A stretch of 64,000 bases of DNA from Pogonophryne albipinna (lineage: Eukaryota; Chordata; Actinopteri; Perciformes; Artedidraconidae): assembly GCA_028583405.1 (NCBI GenBank), contig CM053257.1:32628556-32692555 (forward strand). The letters are read 5' to 3'. The notes under the pieces were generated by a model. It was not told the origin of the DNA. It made no database searches and was given only the letters and a program-made list of their open reading frames with translations. Numbering within the stretch: position 1 is the first letter of the stretch; each line of letters starts with the position of its first letter. Shown piece after piece: positions 11,653 to 23,090 of this stretch. The translations under genes and the position numbers were made by a program.

Positions 11653-14600
11653 TAGAGATGGAGTCGGTGAAGTTGGCCTGGCTGGTGTTCAACCGGCTCT
11701 TCGAGGTGTGCTGCCTCTGGATGAAGGACCTGCCGTACCGCCGCCGCCCGCAGCCGTACTACGAGACGTCCATCCACGCCATCAAGAACATGAGGCGCAA
11801 GATGGAGGACAAACACGTCATCATCCCCGACTTCAACTCGCTCTTCAATGTTCAGGTATGACTCGAGATGGCAAAAGTACACACATCCTTTACTCAAGTA
11901 GAAGTACGGATACTCGTGTTTAAAAATACTCTGGTAAAAGTAGAAGTACTCACTAAACTTCTTTACTCAAGTGAAAGTAAAGAGGGCTTTGAAATGTACT
12001 TCAGTAAAAAGTATCCATAACTAGCAGCTGTTTTAAAGAGTACCTGACCTCCCTTTATATTAATAGAACAATAATGTCATTGTTAGCTAATGAATGTTTC
12101 CATGCTGAACAACGGCAACATGACAACGTTTCCATTGGTCCCTCTTCTTTAGAGAAGACCAGGAAATGATGGATACACGGATCGTGTTCAAATCAATAGG
12201 CACGCAATGACTCTAAAGAATAATGATCACGCCACCAAACACACATTCAGACTAAAGGAACCAGCTGTTTGGAAAATGTAAGAAGTAGAAAGTACAGGTA
12301 TTTGTGTTCAACATGTAAGAAGTAGAAAGTACAGGTATTTGGGTTCAACATGTAAGAAGTAGAAAGTACAGGTATTTGGGTTCAACATGTAAGAAGTAGA
12401 AAGTACAGGTATTTGTGTTCAACATGTAAGAAGTAGAAAGTACAGGTATTTGTGTTCAACATGTAAGAAGTAGAAAGTACAGGTATTTGAGTTCAACATG
12501 TAAGAAGTAGAAAGTACAGGTATTTGTGTTCAACATGTAAGAAGTAGAAAGTACAGGTATTTGAGTTCAACATGTAAGAAGTAGAAAGTACAGGTATTTG
12601 AGTTCAACATGTAAGAAGTAGAAAGTACAGGTATTTGTGTTCAACATGTAAGAAGTAGAAAGTACAAGTATTTGTGTTCAACATGTAAGAAGTCAAAGTA
12701 AAATGTCTTCAGAAAAAAATAAGATGGGATTCAATTAAAAGAAAGTTTCATCACAAAACAAAATGATATCAATTATTTGGAGAACAATAAGATATTTCTT
12801 TATCTCACAAAGTCTACCACAATAGGATATTGATTCAATTCAGTGGCCTGCACAAGACACCCATTTAAACAATGCGTTATGTATCAAGCAACTCAAATAT
12901 GATCCACAATTGAAATACTGGTTTCTTTATGAAGGAAGTGTGCTTGGGTGGAAATGGTGACATAGATAGGGATTTTCTAAATGAAAGCATACCTTAAAGA
13001 TGATAATACAGTATGCATTGCAGTTTAAACCACTAAAACAAACCTTTGATTATTATATGTACTCCTTTAAGACCTGAAGTCTCTATGTGATTTTGTGTTA
13101 TTGAATCTATCTGCTAAATCACCCTTTTTGTCTCTCAGGATCAGGAGGAGCAGGCTTACTTTGCCGTGTTTGACGGTCACGGCGGTGTCGACGCTGCGAT
13201 CTACGCTGCCAACCACCTCCACGTCAACCTGTTCCAGCAGGAATGCTTCAGACAGGACCCGATGGAGGCGCTCTGCAAAGCCTTCAGAGTCACCGACTTG
13301 GCATTTATGAAGAAGGCCCGACGAGAGGTAACCGCACCTGCAAACAACAAAACCACAAAGTGTAAACTATTCTACTATTATAAGATAAGATAGGACTATA
13401 TTTATCCCGAAGGAAATTGTTGTGCCAGAGTTACAAAAATACCATAAACACAGCAGCATAATAATAATAAAACTGTACACTAACAGTGCAGTCAAAAGAG
13501 CAATCCAAAATCTACAGGAAACATAGACGGTCACTTAATTAATGTAAATATTAACAGTATTTAGATAGATAGATTTAGCAGATACGTAATTGCACATTAT
13601 GAGTGAACCTGCTACCAATATTACTGCTGATGCTCGTACTTCTTTACTACATGTTTAGGTGTTTCATGTTTTAACATGACAAAATGGCTTTAATGATTAT
13701 GAAAGTTGTTGTAAATTAATTGTTTTACAGTCACTAAGTAATTCAGCTGTACTTGCATAAACAGTTGGGTAGAGAGAAATCATAATCTCTTCATTTGAAA
13801 ACGTGTGGGGTAACAAGAACTGGTGTTGCAGCTGCTGCTTGGTGTGCACATTAAATACTGTAACGTGTGTGTGTGTTCGCAGCACCTGCGTTGTGGCACG
13901 ACGGGCGTGGTGACGTTCCTTCGGGGCCGCACGATGTACGTCGCCTGGCTCGGAGACTCCCAGGTGATGCTGGTCAGGAAAGGGGAGGCGGTGGAGCTGA
14001 TGAAGCCACACAAACCAGACCGAGAGGTAACACACCGGGTTCCACTTTAGCGTCACACAGGCAAGGTTTAGATGAGAACAAAATAGCTAAAAAGATTAGA
14101 TCAGTCATTTAGAGCAGGGGTGTCAAACTCAATTTCATCGTGGGCCACATTCGCATTATGGTTGCACTCAATGGGCCGGTTGTATCTTTAAGACTATATC
14201 AATATATATATATACATATATAAATATATTAAAAAAATATTATATTACATTATTGCCTCTGCATTGGATTATTATCGAATAGGGTAATAACTTCTTAATT
14301 AACTAAGTCTGAAAGCAGAAGTTTATGGCAAATAATTGCAAGTCTCTGCAGTGCGCATGTCACAAAATGAGATGCATTCTGGGACATGTAGTTTATGGGC
14401 AAGTGCTTCTGTAAAGCGGCATGTAACCGTATAATAAACATATTATATTCTTTCAGAGCTCTTACAGGCCACATCAAATGAAGTCCTTGGGTTTGACACC
14501 CCTGATTTAAATAAACTGCCATTCAAAACAAAAACTTATGAATGAAATATGAACTTATGGTAAAAACATAGGTACCATGTGACCGTCCTCCCCACTAAAC

Positions 14601-16098
14601 CACTTGATGTGTGTGTGCAGGATGAGAAGCTGAGGATCGAGGCTCTGGGAGGCTGTGTGATCTGGTTTGGCACATGGAGGGTTAACGGCAGTCTGTCTGT
14701 ATCCAGAGCAATAGGTGAGTTGTTGATAAACACATGTTTACATATCATTTAATTTTCCATTCATGTTTTGAATTGAGAAATTAGTATTGTTGCTCTAATT
14801 ACTGACATTATCCCACAGATATGATGTCAGGGCTGTCGTAACATCCACTTCATGTTTTGATTTAGTGTATTTAAGACTACATTATGAATAAGTACAACAA
14901 AAAATAAATTGGACCCAATGTTGATTGGCATGGGACTAATATTATCCATGACCTCTGTGTTTGGGAAAACATGGTAGGTCATTTGCAGTGGAATTTGTAT
15001 TCATTACTAAAATGACTAATTTACAGACATTGAGGATTTTGCACGGGATAAGGTCGCAGAAAATCTCTCCTTTTTATTACACATTTCTAGATTCACCAGT
15101 TAAAACTAGTCCCTTGTAAATCGTTTTTTGTCTCCGGAAACAAGAGAATCTACTCTCACTCTGTCTGTCCTGAATGCCAGTATTAGCAGAATAACCTTCG
15201 ACATGTGTTGACAGGCGACTCCGAGCACAAGCCTTACATCAGCGGGGTTGCAGACCATGACATCTGCCCTATGGACGGCACAGAGGACTACCTGATTCTG
15301 GCCTGCGATGGTTTCTGGGACACGGTCAATTCTGAAGAGGCGGTGCGAGTGGTGAGCGACCATCTGGAGGAGAACAGTGGAGACACCGCCATGGTGGCCC
15401 ACAAGCTGGTAGCCTCGGCCCGGGACGCAGGCTCCAGCGACAACATCACCGTCATCGTGGTGTTCCTGCGGGACCCTCGCTGCCCCCCACCCGGTGGCAC
15501 TGAGGACAGGGAAGAGGGGGTGCTGGTGGGGGAGGAGGTGGAGGAGGAGGATGATGAGGCTGGAGGGGGGGAGCGCGACGGGGGAGAGGGAGGCAGCAAT
15601 GCGGACAACGGGGGGAAGGCTCGCGGCGGCTGGCCCCTGCAGCAGTGCTCGGCCCCCGCTGACCTCGGATACGAAGACCGAACGGACTCGCTCACAGACA
15701 GAACGAGCCTCTGCCTGCTGGGGCCAGCTCTGGAGGGCCGCATCTCGCTGACGGGGGCCGCGAGGCAGCCGCGCTCCATCTTTGGCCTCGACCTCTTCTC
15801 AACCTCCCACGTGTATCCAGAGCTACGCCCACTGAGGCGCAGGTCCTGTCTCCCCTTCCTGACGCCCAGCATGTCTAGCTTCACGGACCCCCTGTGGCCC
15901 CAGACTGCCATGTTGTTAGGCCAGGCAGCGAGGCGGAGCCACGGGCCCGGGTATGGCGGTCGTCGTCGGAGACCCGGAGCCTCCAAGGAGCTGCTGGGGC
16001 TGCTACCCTGCGGCCAGCTGCTGCCACACACACAGCGCCGCTCCATCAGCAGGCCTGGAGCTGCAGAGCTTCACCTGCCCCATGATGCCTCCATTTAG
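8550..16098 (+). CDS. ppm1e: PPM1E-like PP2C-family serine/threonine phosphatase (exon 2 onward)
   Basis: Six exons join at 8550-8671, 11656-11855, 13139-13327, 13883-14026, 14621-14714 and 15215-16098 with GT-AG borders, giving 543 visible residues and a TAG stop without a frame break. The PP2C (PPM) domain is complete. Motifs seen in order are [65 protein letters not shown] and [10 protein letters not shown], so the metal-binding aspartates are kept. A glutamate/glycine-rich stretch follows, then [10 protein letters not shown] and TDRTSL, which I recall as PPM1E-specific rather than PPM1F. The neighbouring trim37 repeats the human PPM1E-TRIM37 gene order. In mammals PPM1E (POPX1, CaMKP-N) is an Mg/Mn-dependent phosphatase acting on PAK and CaM kinases. 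The N-terminal coding exon is not in the window. The tail after the PP2C domain is shorter than I recall for human and poorly conserved. Confidence 0.93.
8782..8806. repeat. (ACGC)n microsatellite
   Basis: About six acgc units in the intron after ppm1e exon 2. Confidence 0.9.
8810..9056. mobile_element. hAT-type MITE fragment
   Basis: The right end reads ttaattgagcagcccta preceded by AT-rich sequence with aatcgtaattgcgatt, a common fish hAT terminus. A matching left end is not clear. Confidence 0.45.
9395..9655 (+). mobile_element. LINE 3' end with ATTG tail
   Basis: cctgggagagggatccctcc, gagggtctaaggacagaggg (duplicated) and gatattgggctatataaata followed by attgattgattg form the well-known 3' UTR and short tandem tail of a fish L2-type LINE. 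Confidence 0.8.
9866..9904. repeat. (GAT)n microsatellite
   Basis: A pure run of about 13 gat triplets. Confidence 0.95.
11565..11652. repeat. (GT)n microsatellite abutting ppm1e exon 3 acceptor
   Basis: About 88 bases of GT with few gc interruptions end 3 bases before the TAG of the acceptor at 11653-11655, replacing a normal pyrimidine tract. Confidence 0.95.
11656..11855 (+). CDS. ppm1e: ppm1e exon 3, start of PP2C domain
   Basis: It encodes [19 protein letters not shown] and then [20 protein letters not shown] with KMEDKHV, the first PP2C motif. The acceptor is a TAG directly after a long GT repeat, and the donor is gtatga. The frame connects exactly to exons 2 and 4. Confidence 0.92.
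11868..12720. repeat. AAGTAC-type dispersed repeat containing a minisatellite
   Basis: The left part (tttactcaagtagaagtac, tactctggtaaaagtagaag) matches 3010-3140. The right part is expanded into the tandem array at 12278-12697. Confidence 0.6.
12278..12697. repeat. Minisatellite, 11 x 37 bp plus partial
   Basis: The unit starts gtaagaagtagaaagtacag and continues gtatttgtgttcaacat. Starts at 12278, 12315 and 12685 give an exact 37-base spacing. Variation is almost only g/t/a at one position (tttgtg, tttggg, tttgag). Confidence 0.97.
13139..13327 (+). CDS. ppm1e: ppm1e exon 4, metal-binding DGHGG motif
   Basis: It encodes [20 protein letters not shown] and continues to [19 protein letters not shown] supplies a catalytic metal-ligand aspartate. 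The acceptor is tctctcag and the donor gtaacc. Confidence 0.94.
13380..13480 (-). mobile_element. LINE 3' tail fragment
   Basis: ataagataagatag followed by tttatcccgaaggaaattgt is the reverse complement of a common fish LINE 3' end with a tatct tail. Confidence 0.5.
13883..14026 (+). CDS. ppm1e: ppm1e exon 5
   Basis: It encodes [30 protein letters not shown] and [10 protein letters not shown], core PP2C strands. The acceptor follows a GT-rich tract (gtgtgtgtgtgttcgcag) and the donor is gtaaca. Confidence 0.94.
14115..14504. mobile_element. hAT MITE, CAGGGGTGTCAAACTC ends, copy 1
   Basis: CAGGGGTGTCAAACTCA at the left and TTTGACACCCCTG at the right, flanked by ATTTAGAG and ATTTAAAT (6 of 8 matching). 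The internal sequence matches the copy at 32799-33289 inverted. Confidence 0.8.
14621..14714 (+). CDS. ppm1e: ppm1e exon 6
   Basis: It encodes [20 protein letters not shown] and [10 protein letters not shown], then a split glycine codon of the SRAIGD motif. The acceptor is again GT-rich (gatgtgtgtgtgcag) and the donor is gtgagt. Confidence 0.94.
15215..16098 (+). CDS. ppm1e: ppm1e last coding exon, end of PP2C domain and C-terminal tail
   Basis: It begins by completing GDSEHKPYI, then runs through [15 protein letters not shown] and [19 protein letters not shown], the last PP2C motifs. An acidic, glycine-rich segment follows ([19 protein letters not shown]), then [19 protein letters not shown] and a basic serine/arginine/proline-rich tail ending LHLPHDASI and TAG at 16096-16098. 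The exon is GC-rich, so other frames and the antisense strand are also open by chance. The last 40 or so residues have no clear counterpart that I recognise, so the exact C-terminus is the least certain part. Confidence 0.88.
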
Positions 16099-19000
16099 AG
16101 TGGCGACCCAAACCATCTCCTTCAGTTATTCATCGGCCCCTCAGCTCGCCCTCACATCCACCTCTGCCTTCAACAACACGTCTTTCTTTCATAGTCGATA
16201 GTTGTTGCTCCTGCTGAATCTCTGTCGGAGGAGTGGTGCTCTCTGTTCTAATATTTCCCAATGTAAGCTGGCCCACTAAACACAAGCCCTGCTCCTTAAT
16301 GCTAAAAAACGGCATCCTTCTCCAATGCTCACTTGCATTCAACACATTAAAGTTGAATTGTAATGCTTGGTCGCTCGTGGTTTAAGCAGGGTCTGTTTTT
16401 AACAGAAAGAAAAAAAGTTATAGGACCAAATATAAATTTGATCTCATCACTTGCTTGAGAAAAGTAAGAATACACACTACCTGGCCAAAACTATGTTGAA
16501 ACCTGAAAATTGCACCAAAATGTGATGGTGAACATGTTATTACAAACCCATGAGTATTGATGTGCTAATTAAAGTGTTATTCCTTAAGATATTGGATCCT
16601 GGCAGCACAGATTTGCTCACTTTCAGCTACAACAGCATTATCGAGGCTTTTAAATGTTAAAAAGACTCTCTTTTGTCATTTGTTTTAGCTGTAGCGTAGC
16701 ATTAAGATTTCCCTTAACCCTAAGACTAAATTCATCTTTTGCAGTTTTCGTGTGCTTTTTTCACCTCTGATTTGAAAACAAGCTACATAGTGAACATAGG
16801 AGTTCAAAAGCATACTTAAATAACAATAACACTAATAGATAGTGTGAATTAAGAAGCGCTTTATTATTTACAAAATATCACCATACGTGTATTATTAAGA
16901 TATCATCACTATTATACATTTTTAAATATCATGGGCAACATCAATGCCGGTATATCAAAACATCTTTACTTACAGCTGTAAATGGAGGATGTGCCAACAC
17001 TTTCTTTTGAGAAAGCTGTTGCCTACCTTGAGAAAAGCTACACAATTTGAGTTTAATATATGGTTCGTCTGGACCATAAATTAAACTCTAATTTTGTAGC
17101 TTTTGAGAGGGCTGGAACAATTTTTTTCCCTGTTCTTTTGTCCCCATACAGACAATCGTCCAGCTATTATCCAGCCACAATCTGTCTACAGATAAAAGCA
17201 CTTAACACAGGATTAAAAAAGATTAGCAGTCACCTGAATACATGCTTAATGTACTCCAGTATTCCAAATGGGGATATACTCCAGAGATAATAAGTGGAGA
17301 AGCATTTAATAGATGTTGTTGGTGCCCACGTTGCAAAAAGTGTATTTACAATTAAACAAAACCCATTGAACATATCTTATTTCAGCAGGCTTATTAAGTG
17401 TGAGCTATTTAAATGTTTGGGTCAGGATAGATAAAAGCTGCAGAGCACGTGCCTTTCAAGTGTGTAACAAAAGTCTGCTTCCTGTACACATATATTCAGT
17501 TATTACATTACTGTGCTTCTGCTAAGTACAAGTCTGGCCTTCATGACTCTGTGCCCCTTTTAAGGAATAGTTTAATAGTGTTGGGTAATATAATACTTAC
17601 CATTCTTTCCAAGAGTTATGTTATGGCCTGTAGCCTATGCTAAAAACAAAGCTACAGCTAGCAGCTAATTAGCTTAGCCTAGCATAAAGACTGGAAGGCG
17701 GAACAGCTAGCTTTAGCCTATGTCTTTTAGTAGGATATATGTATATTTAGGAGTTGTTTAAAAATCTAAATACTTGCAAGCTTTGTAGTAATATAACAAA
17801 CATTGAATTAAACCAAAAACATCTAAACCGTTATGCTACAAGGACGTTGTTAGCTCAAATCTTATCGTAGTCATTTTAGGAAAAAATAAGATAATCTACT
17901 TCAGAGAGCAGAGCTTATTTATCAGTAAATAATGAGGTCCTCACCAATTTAGGCCGACTCCTGCGACCCTACAGCACATTTATCACTGGATCTCTCTCTG
18001 GTTTGATGTAGATTCAACAATGGAGAGCCCCTCTTCCCTGCTGACAGTGGGGCAGATATCTAAGCAATTTTCCAACTCAAGTCTTTATGACACGTTTCAT
18101 AACACCTGTCTAGCATGTAAGCCAGTTTCCCCATCAACATTCATTGGTACATACTGTGTATCTAACAGCAAATATGCTAGTGTTCCTACTCAACAATATT
18201 AACGCATAGTAATAATTAACTAAATGTAATCATCAAATAATACTGATTAACAGGGTAAAAATAATATTAGCACACAGACTGATCTGTGTCACACAATAGC
18301 ATTACTGTGTCTAACCATACTTAATGATTATGAACTAACTGCACTGCAAACTTGGTCTGAAACTATGAAATCATAGCTAAACCCAAAAAAAATGCTTTGG
18401 TGTCCTCTTTATAAATTTGGAGCAAGTGACTGTTCACTAAACTATTTAATCTGAGATGGTAACGTTTGCTGTTTGTCCTTTGGGGCTGGGGAAGGCAAAA
18501 AAAAGACACTCGCAACTCATTTTATACCAAGTGGAAGAATCCTTAGTTAGACAGCATGTCGTGCCCCGTTGAGAGTGTGGTTTATCAAACGGCCATTTTG
18601 GACACATTTATTATTCCCTAACATTCCTTAACATCGTCATTCCCACATTCTTTGGTTGAATTTCCAAACGCCAGGACGTGAGTGACGACCAGGTGCTGTA
18701 AATTGAGCCTCCACTTTTGTGGCACAGTCACACACATAAGGTGGTATCCGAAAATGTGATTCACCAGGTAGTACTGGTTTGAGGGTCAGTCTTACTGGTA
18801 AACCATCCTGTGGACTGACTGAGCATCAGTGGAGCAGAATGTACCTCAAGGACTCGGTGTTGAAATTAGGAGGTGTCTTTTTTTTCGATTGGCGAAGATT
18901 CGCATCTGAAAAGGCATCTTAGATATGAGGAATGTCCTGCCGGGACTCTACACAAACTAAAGCCACTGGATCCCTTTTAGGGAAATATCACTGCAGTTTG

Positions 19001-21528
19001 TCAAAAGGCTAGTTGATACACAAAGAAGATCTGGGGGAAATAAGGATATCACAGTCATATATAATATATTACGAGTACTTATTGTAAGTTTCTTAAGAAG
19101 TGTACATATTATAATTCTGTCTTGTAAATCAGTGGTTTTAATCCATGCTCCACAAGGATCTGGATCCCAAGCCTCGCTTCACCGAGGTGGAGACGAGGGT
19201 GTGATGTTATAGAGGGGCATCTGTCTATAAACACTGCCGCTGCCTTCAAAAGCTACTGAACTATATCAAAAGGTTTTTTTAAAGTTTGACTTTCACTGGA
19301 AGAGTTTTAGTTGAACTATTGTGGCCTAGCTGCAGTTACACCCTGCTTTCTTACCCTGACAGGAAATAAAAAAACTGGGGATAACGTTCTTTAAGATGTT
19401 ATTATCGGCTTAAAATACTGTTTCTCCAATCTGCAGCTTGGATTTGAACATGTTTTATCAGTAACAGCCTTTAAAAGAAAAACATCTTGCCAATGAAATG
19501 ATATCAGGACTTTTTAGATTTGTTATTTCCCAGCTCAGCAGGTGTTAGTTGATTAGCTTGGCGTCGATTAGAGATGAGTAACACTTGAGCAGTGGTGGTG
19601 ATTGGGGTAAAATGGAGTTTCACTTATAGCCACTGTGTTGCAAGTCTTTTAGATAACATTAGATATTTTACATGGATCACACAGGGCAGAAAACTCTAAA
19701 GCTGCAACAGGGAATTTTTTTAGTCTATGGATCTTGTTAGAATGACAACGTTTTCTCGGGGAGTCTTACAAATATTCACTTACCGTCTATTATTCCTGTA
19801 ATACCCACAACAATAGCTAAATTAACAATATTGCTAAAGAAACGTCATTCTGGTTTGGTGAAAACCATCGCATCGCCATTGCTGCAGAAAAAAACGATAA
19901 AAAAGCTTAAAGTCCTGAAACATCACCACAAGTTATGTGTTAGCCAACACACAGAAGCTTAGCACGTTAGCATGCTAACTGAAATGTCATTAGACTTGCA
20001 GGTATTTGGTCAAAAATCAAGTATTGGACAAGTGTAATTGACCTGCTGGTGGCACTAGATGACACATTCAAATTTGACCTTGAACAAAAATGTTATCCTC
20101 ATAGTGCGCTAGAGAAAAATACAGGTGAGCACAGACGTCCACAGGATTTATTCTCTGGGGGACACGAAAAATATAGTTTTTTAAACATAAGTCTGTACCA
20201 AGATGGCCGACCGATCGGCTTAGCCATTATCTTTTTGGACTTTGGGTGCTCTGTATGATTTCTATAATTACAACACAATAGGTTTTCTTTTGAAAGTAAG
20301 ATATTTTGCAAGATGCTTGGTGTTTTGTCATTATAACAAGATCTAACAACAAATTACTTTTTTTAAGATCACAGATGTGTTTTTTGGTAAATGGTGGGGA
20401 ATAATTGAAGCACTATTGTCCCACCTCAGAGGAGCTGCAGTGGTTCTCGATTCCTGTGATTCGCTGAAGTAGTTTCACAGCAGATGTTCAGTGTTCAAAC
20501 TCTGAGATCTGGAGGGTAACACAGACGGGATTTCAAGGGTTTCATTCACAATACCTTCAACAAAATCAGTTATACAGTGTTACTCAAAATATATCGCAAA
20601 CTGCCAGAAGTTGTCACTGTATGAGCAATAAAAACATCACTCCTCTACCTAAGTTCTAGAAACCCACACTTCCTCCCTCACTCACGCTTTGCTTGCACTA
20701 AAACGTTCCTCTGAGTCGGATGTTTCCCTCCCTACAGAGGCCCTGAGAGGCAAGTGAGAAAAAAAGCGAATCTGGTGTTACAAGTCTGATTTAAATAGTT
20801 TTCGATTGACTTAAACGTCAACATGAAGGATGTGTTGATTGCAACCACAAGGAGGGGGAAATTGAGTAATAATCCTTGCAAAAACGTGTATTACCACCTG
20901 TAATAAAACCAGGTGAGAAACCTTTTGGTTCAAATCAGAGATGAAGACAATCCCTTTCCTCTCAGGGTGTCTGTAATCGTCAACGATGAAAGCCAGCAGA
21001 AGTTCAGCTCTGCTCTCCTATAATCACTGTCTCAACTATAGAGTGCCCCTCGGCCCCCTCCAGGAATCTGCACTGTGTGTCTGTGAACATGCAAAAAAAG
21101 CTTTTTCTTTTCTCTGTAAGCAATAATGAAGTTGCATTAAAAGGCTCTCTGAGGGCTTGTCTTCTGCTGAAGAAAGGAAAGGTCACCGAGCAGAATCCCT
21201 GAAGCTCCTGAAGTCCTTTTCTCATTCATCTTTCCCTCCATAGAGAACAGTATGGTCACTGTACACTTCCTGGGAGAGGGTCATTTGGAGCTAAAACATT
21301 TTGAAACGTACATGTCTGTGGGAAAAACGAATGTGAAGAAGATGGCAGGATGTTTGAGTAATTCTCAACAATGTACATTTAAAAAAAAAATGCTTAGACT
21401 TCTTTGCACTCTGTTTAAATGTATGCTAATGTGGTTAATAAAGGGGAGGGTGTATAAGATCATGTGATTAGTCCTCTCAGTTTGAAGACAAGCCCCATGA
21501 TTGGCTCTTCTTCAACAAGCAGGTTAGG

Positions 21529-21559
<31 letters not shown>

Positions 21560-21650
21560 CTGTAAACACACGTTGAGTACCTGTATTATGTGTTCCTGTA
21601 GTATATAAATTATGTGTACTGTAACTGGTGACTAAATATCATGTATATAA
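16099..21650 (+). other. ppm1e: Probable ppm1e 3' UTR followed by spacer
   Basis: About 5.5 kb of AT-rich, largely single-copy-looking sequence follows the ppm1e stop, with no coding exon I can support. Candidate polyadenylation hexamers AATAAA lie at 20627-20632 and 21437-21442. A 25-base A run lies at about 21535-21560. The true end of the transcript cannot be set from sequence alone. PPM1E is known for a long 3' UTR in mammals, which fits but does not prove this extent. Confidence 0.35.
21437..21442 (+). terminator. Candidate polyadenylation signal for ppm1e
   Basis: A canonical AATAAA hexamer in gttaataaagggg, 5.3 kb after the ppm1e stop. An alternative is AATAAA at 20627-20632. Hexamers of this kind occur often by chance in AT-rich DNA. 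Confidence 0.2.
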
Positions 21651-22387
21651 AGATTAGAACAAGTCCTCGACTGATGCCTTTTCTTTCTTGAACAGTTGTG
21701 ATGTTTGTCTTTTCATGCAAATGATTGTTCTCCAAGATTTCTCAGAACATATTGTACTTTAAGTTAAGATGTTTGCATACTAAACAAGTGAAGATCAATT
21801 AAGTGAAAGATGTCCAGCTTCACACATTTACCGTCTTTCCTAACAATGATTTAGAAACGGAAAAACACATTTTTAAGATAGTCAAAACAATTCATACCAA
21901 CATTGAAATAAGCTGCGATTGAAATTAAAATGAAGCCATTAAGATCACTAATGGAAACATTAAACACTTGTTTTTAAAAACGTATTTTTTGTTTTTGTCT
22001 AACATTAACTCCTGAAACTAAAAAAAAGTGTACTCACCATTTTCAACAATATAATAAATATAAATACATATAATTGTACAGACATGGACAAAGTACTCAG
22101 ATAATTTATTTCATGGTAGATGTTTAACAAAACAAATTAAAAATATATCCTTAAACCTACCAATAATAAAAGCACAGTATGTAGGATGGCACATTATGAT
22201 TTTATTAAGTATATATGTCGCTGGGTAGTTTAACCTAATATAATTCAACGCATGATCTAATAATTCAAAAATAAATGGAGCAGAAGAACAGAGTCTCAAG
22301 CAAATAAAGATTTTGGAAATTCTCATGTAAAATACAAACACCTCAATAATGAAGTACTTTTAAGTACTCAGTATATCTACTTAAATA

Positions 22388-22412
22388 TCACACACACACA
22401 CACACACACACA
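22388..22412. repeat. (CA)n microsatellite
   Basis: About 12 CA units in the spacer between ppm1e and trim37. Confidence 0.95.
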
Positions 22413-22448
22413 ATGAAAGTTTGGTCATTTCCGGGGTTCGTAAAACAT

Positions 22449-22454
22449 TTTATT
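22449..22454 (-). terminator. Candidate polyadenylation signal for trim37
   Basis: TTTATT on the plus strand is AATAAA on the minus strand, about 3.1 kb below the trim37 stop. This is plausible but may be chance. Confidence 0.2.
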
Positions 22455-22839
22455 TACTACACAATAAGGAAATGTACACATTAAATAATGCACAGTGCAT
22501 TCTGGGAACATTCAAACAAAAGAAAGCAGCTTTTGACACAGGAAGGGGAAATTGTTAATAAACAGTGAGAGCCTCCATCATGTAAAGAAACTGTAATAAA
22601 AAGGACATGATGAAGAGGAGAGGAGATGAAGATATTAACACTTATTCTCTCTGGGGAATGATTTCAGTTTGACTCGACACAAACTTCCACGCTGCAGAAA
22701 AAGCCATGCGCGTTCAGGCACGAGTACAGCAAGCTTTGCATCTGCATGTACTGTAAGATATCTACAAAGTAAACTAATGACTATTAATGTCATTACTTTT
22801 GAACCAAAGATGAATAGACCTTCAAGTTAAGATGTGGCT

Positions 22840-22841
<2 letters not shown>

Positions 22842-22909
<68 letters not shown>
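22842..22909. repeat. (GT)n microsatellite
   Basis: About 34 GT units, uninterrupted. Confidence 0.97.
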
Positions 22910-22914
<5 letters not shown>

Positions 22915-22991
22915 CCAGTGCAGCAGCAGCCTTTGACGTGTGTTTGTTGAGAGTATTGAGGTGAAAAATAATAAATCCACGAGGAGAAGCC

Positions 22992-23090
22992 AGTGAAGCA
23001 GCGAGCCATCAGTGAAGCAGCGAGCCATCAGTGAAGCAGCGAGCCATCAGTGAAGCAGAGAGCCATCAGTGAAGCAGAGAGCCATCAGTT
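22992..23090. repeat. Tandem repeat, 19 bp x 5
   Basis: The unit gtgaagcagcgagccatca is repeated about five times, the last copies with agagagcc. It lies in the likely trim37 3' UTR. Confidence 0.92.

Noticed and set aside
15288..16046. 252-codon minus-strand ORF antisense to the last ppm1e exon
   Set aside because: Shadow of a GC-rich coding exon; no domain, and the plus strand is clearly the gene.
16471..16560. ctacctggccaaaact, similar to a Tc1/mariner-type terminus
   Set aside because: Only one short end is seen, with no partner or target duplication, so no element is called.
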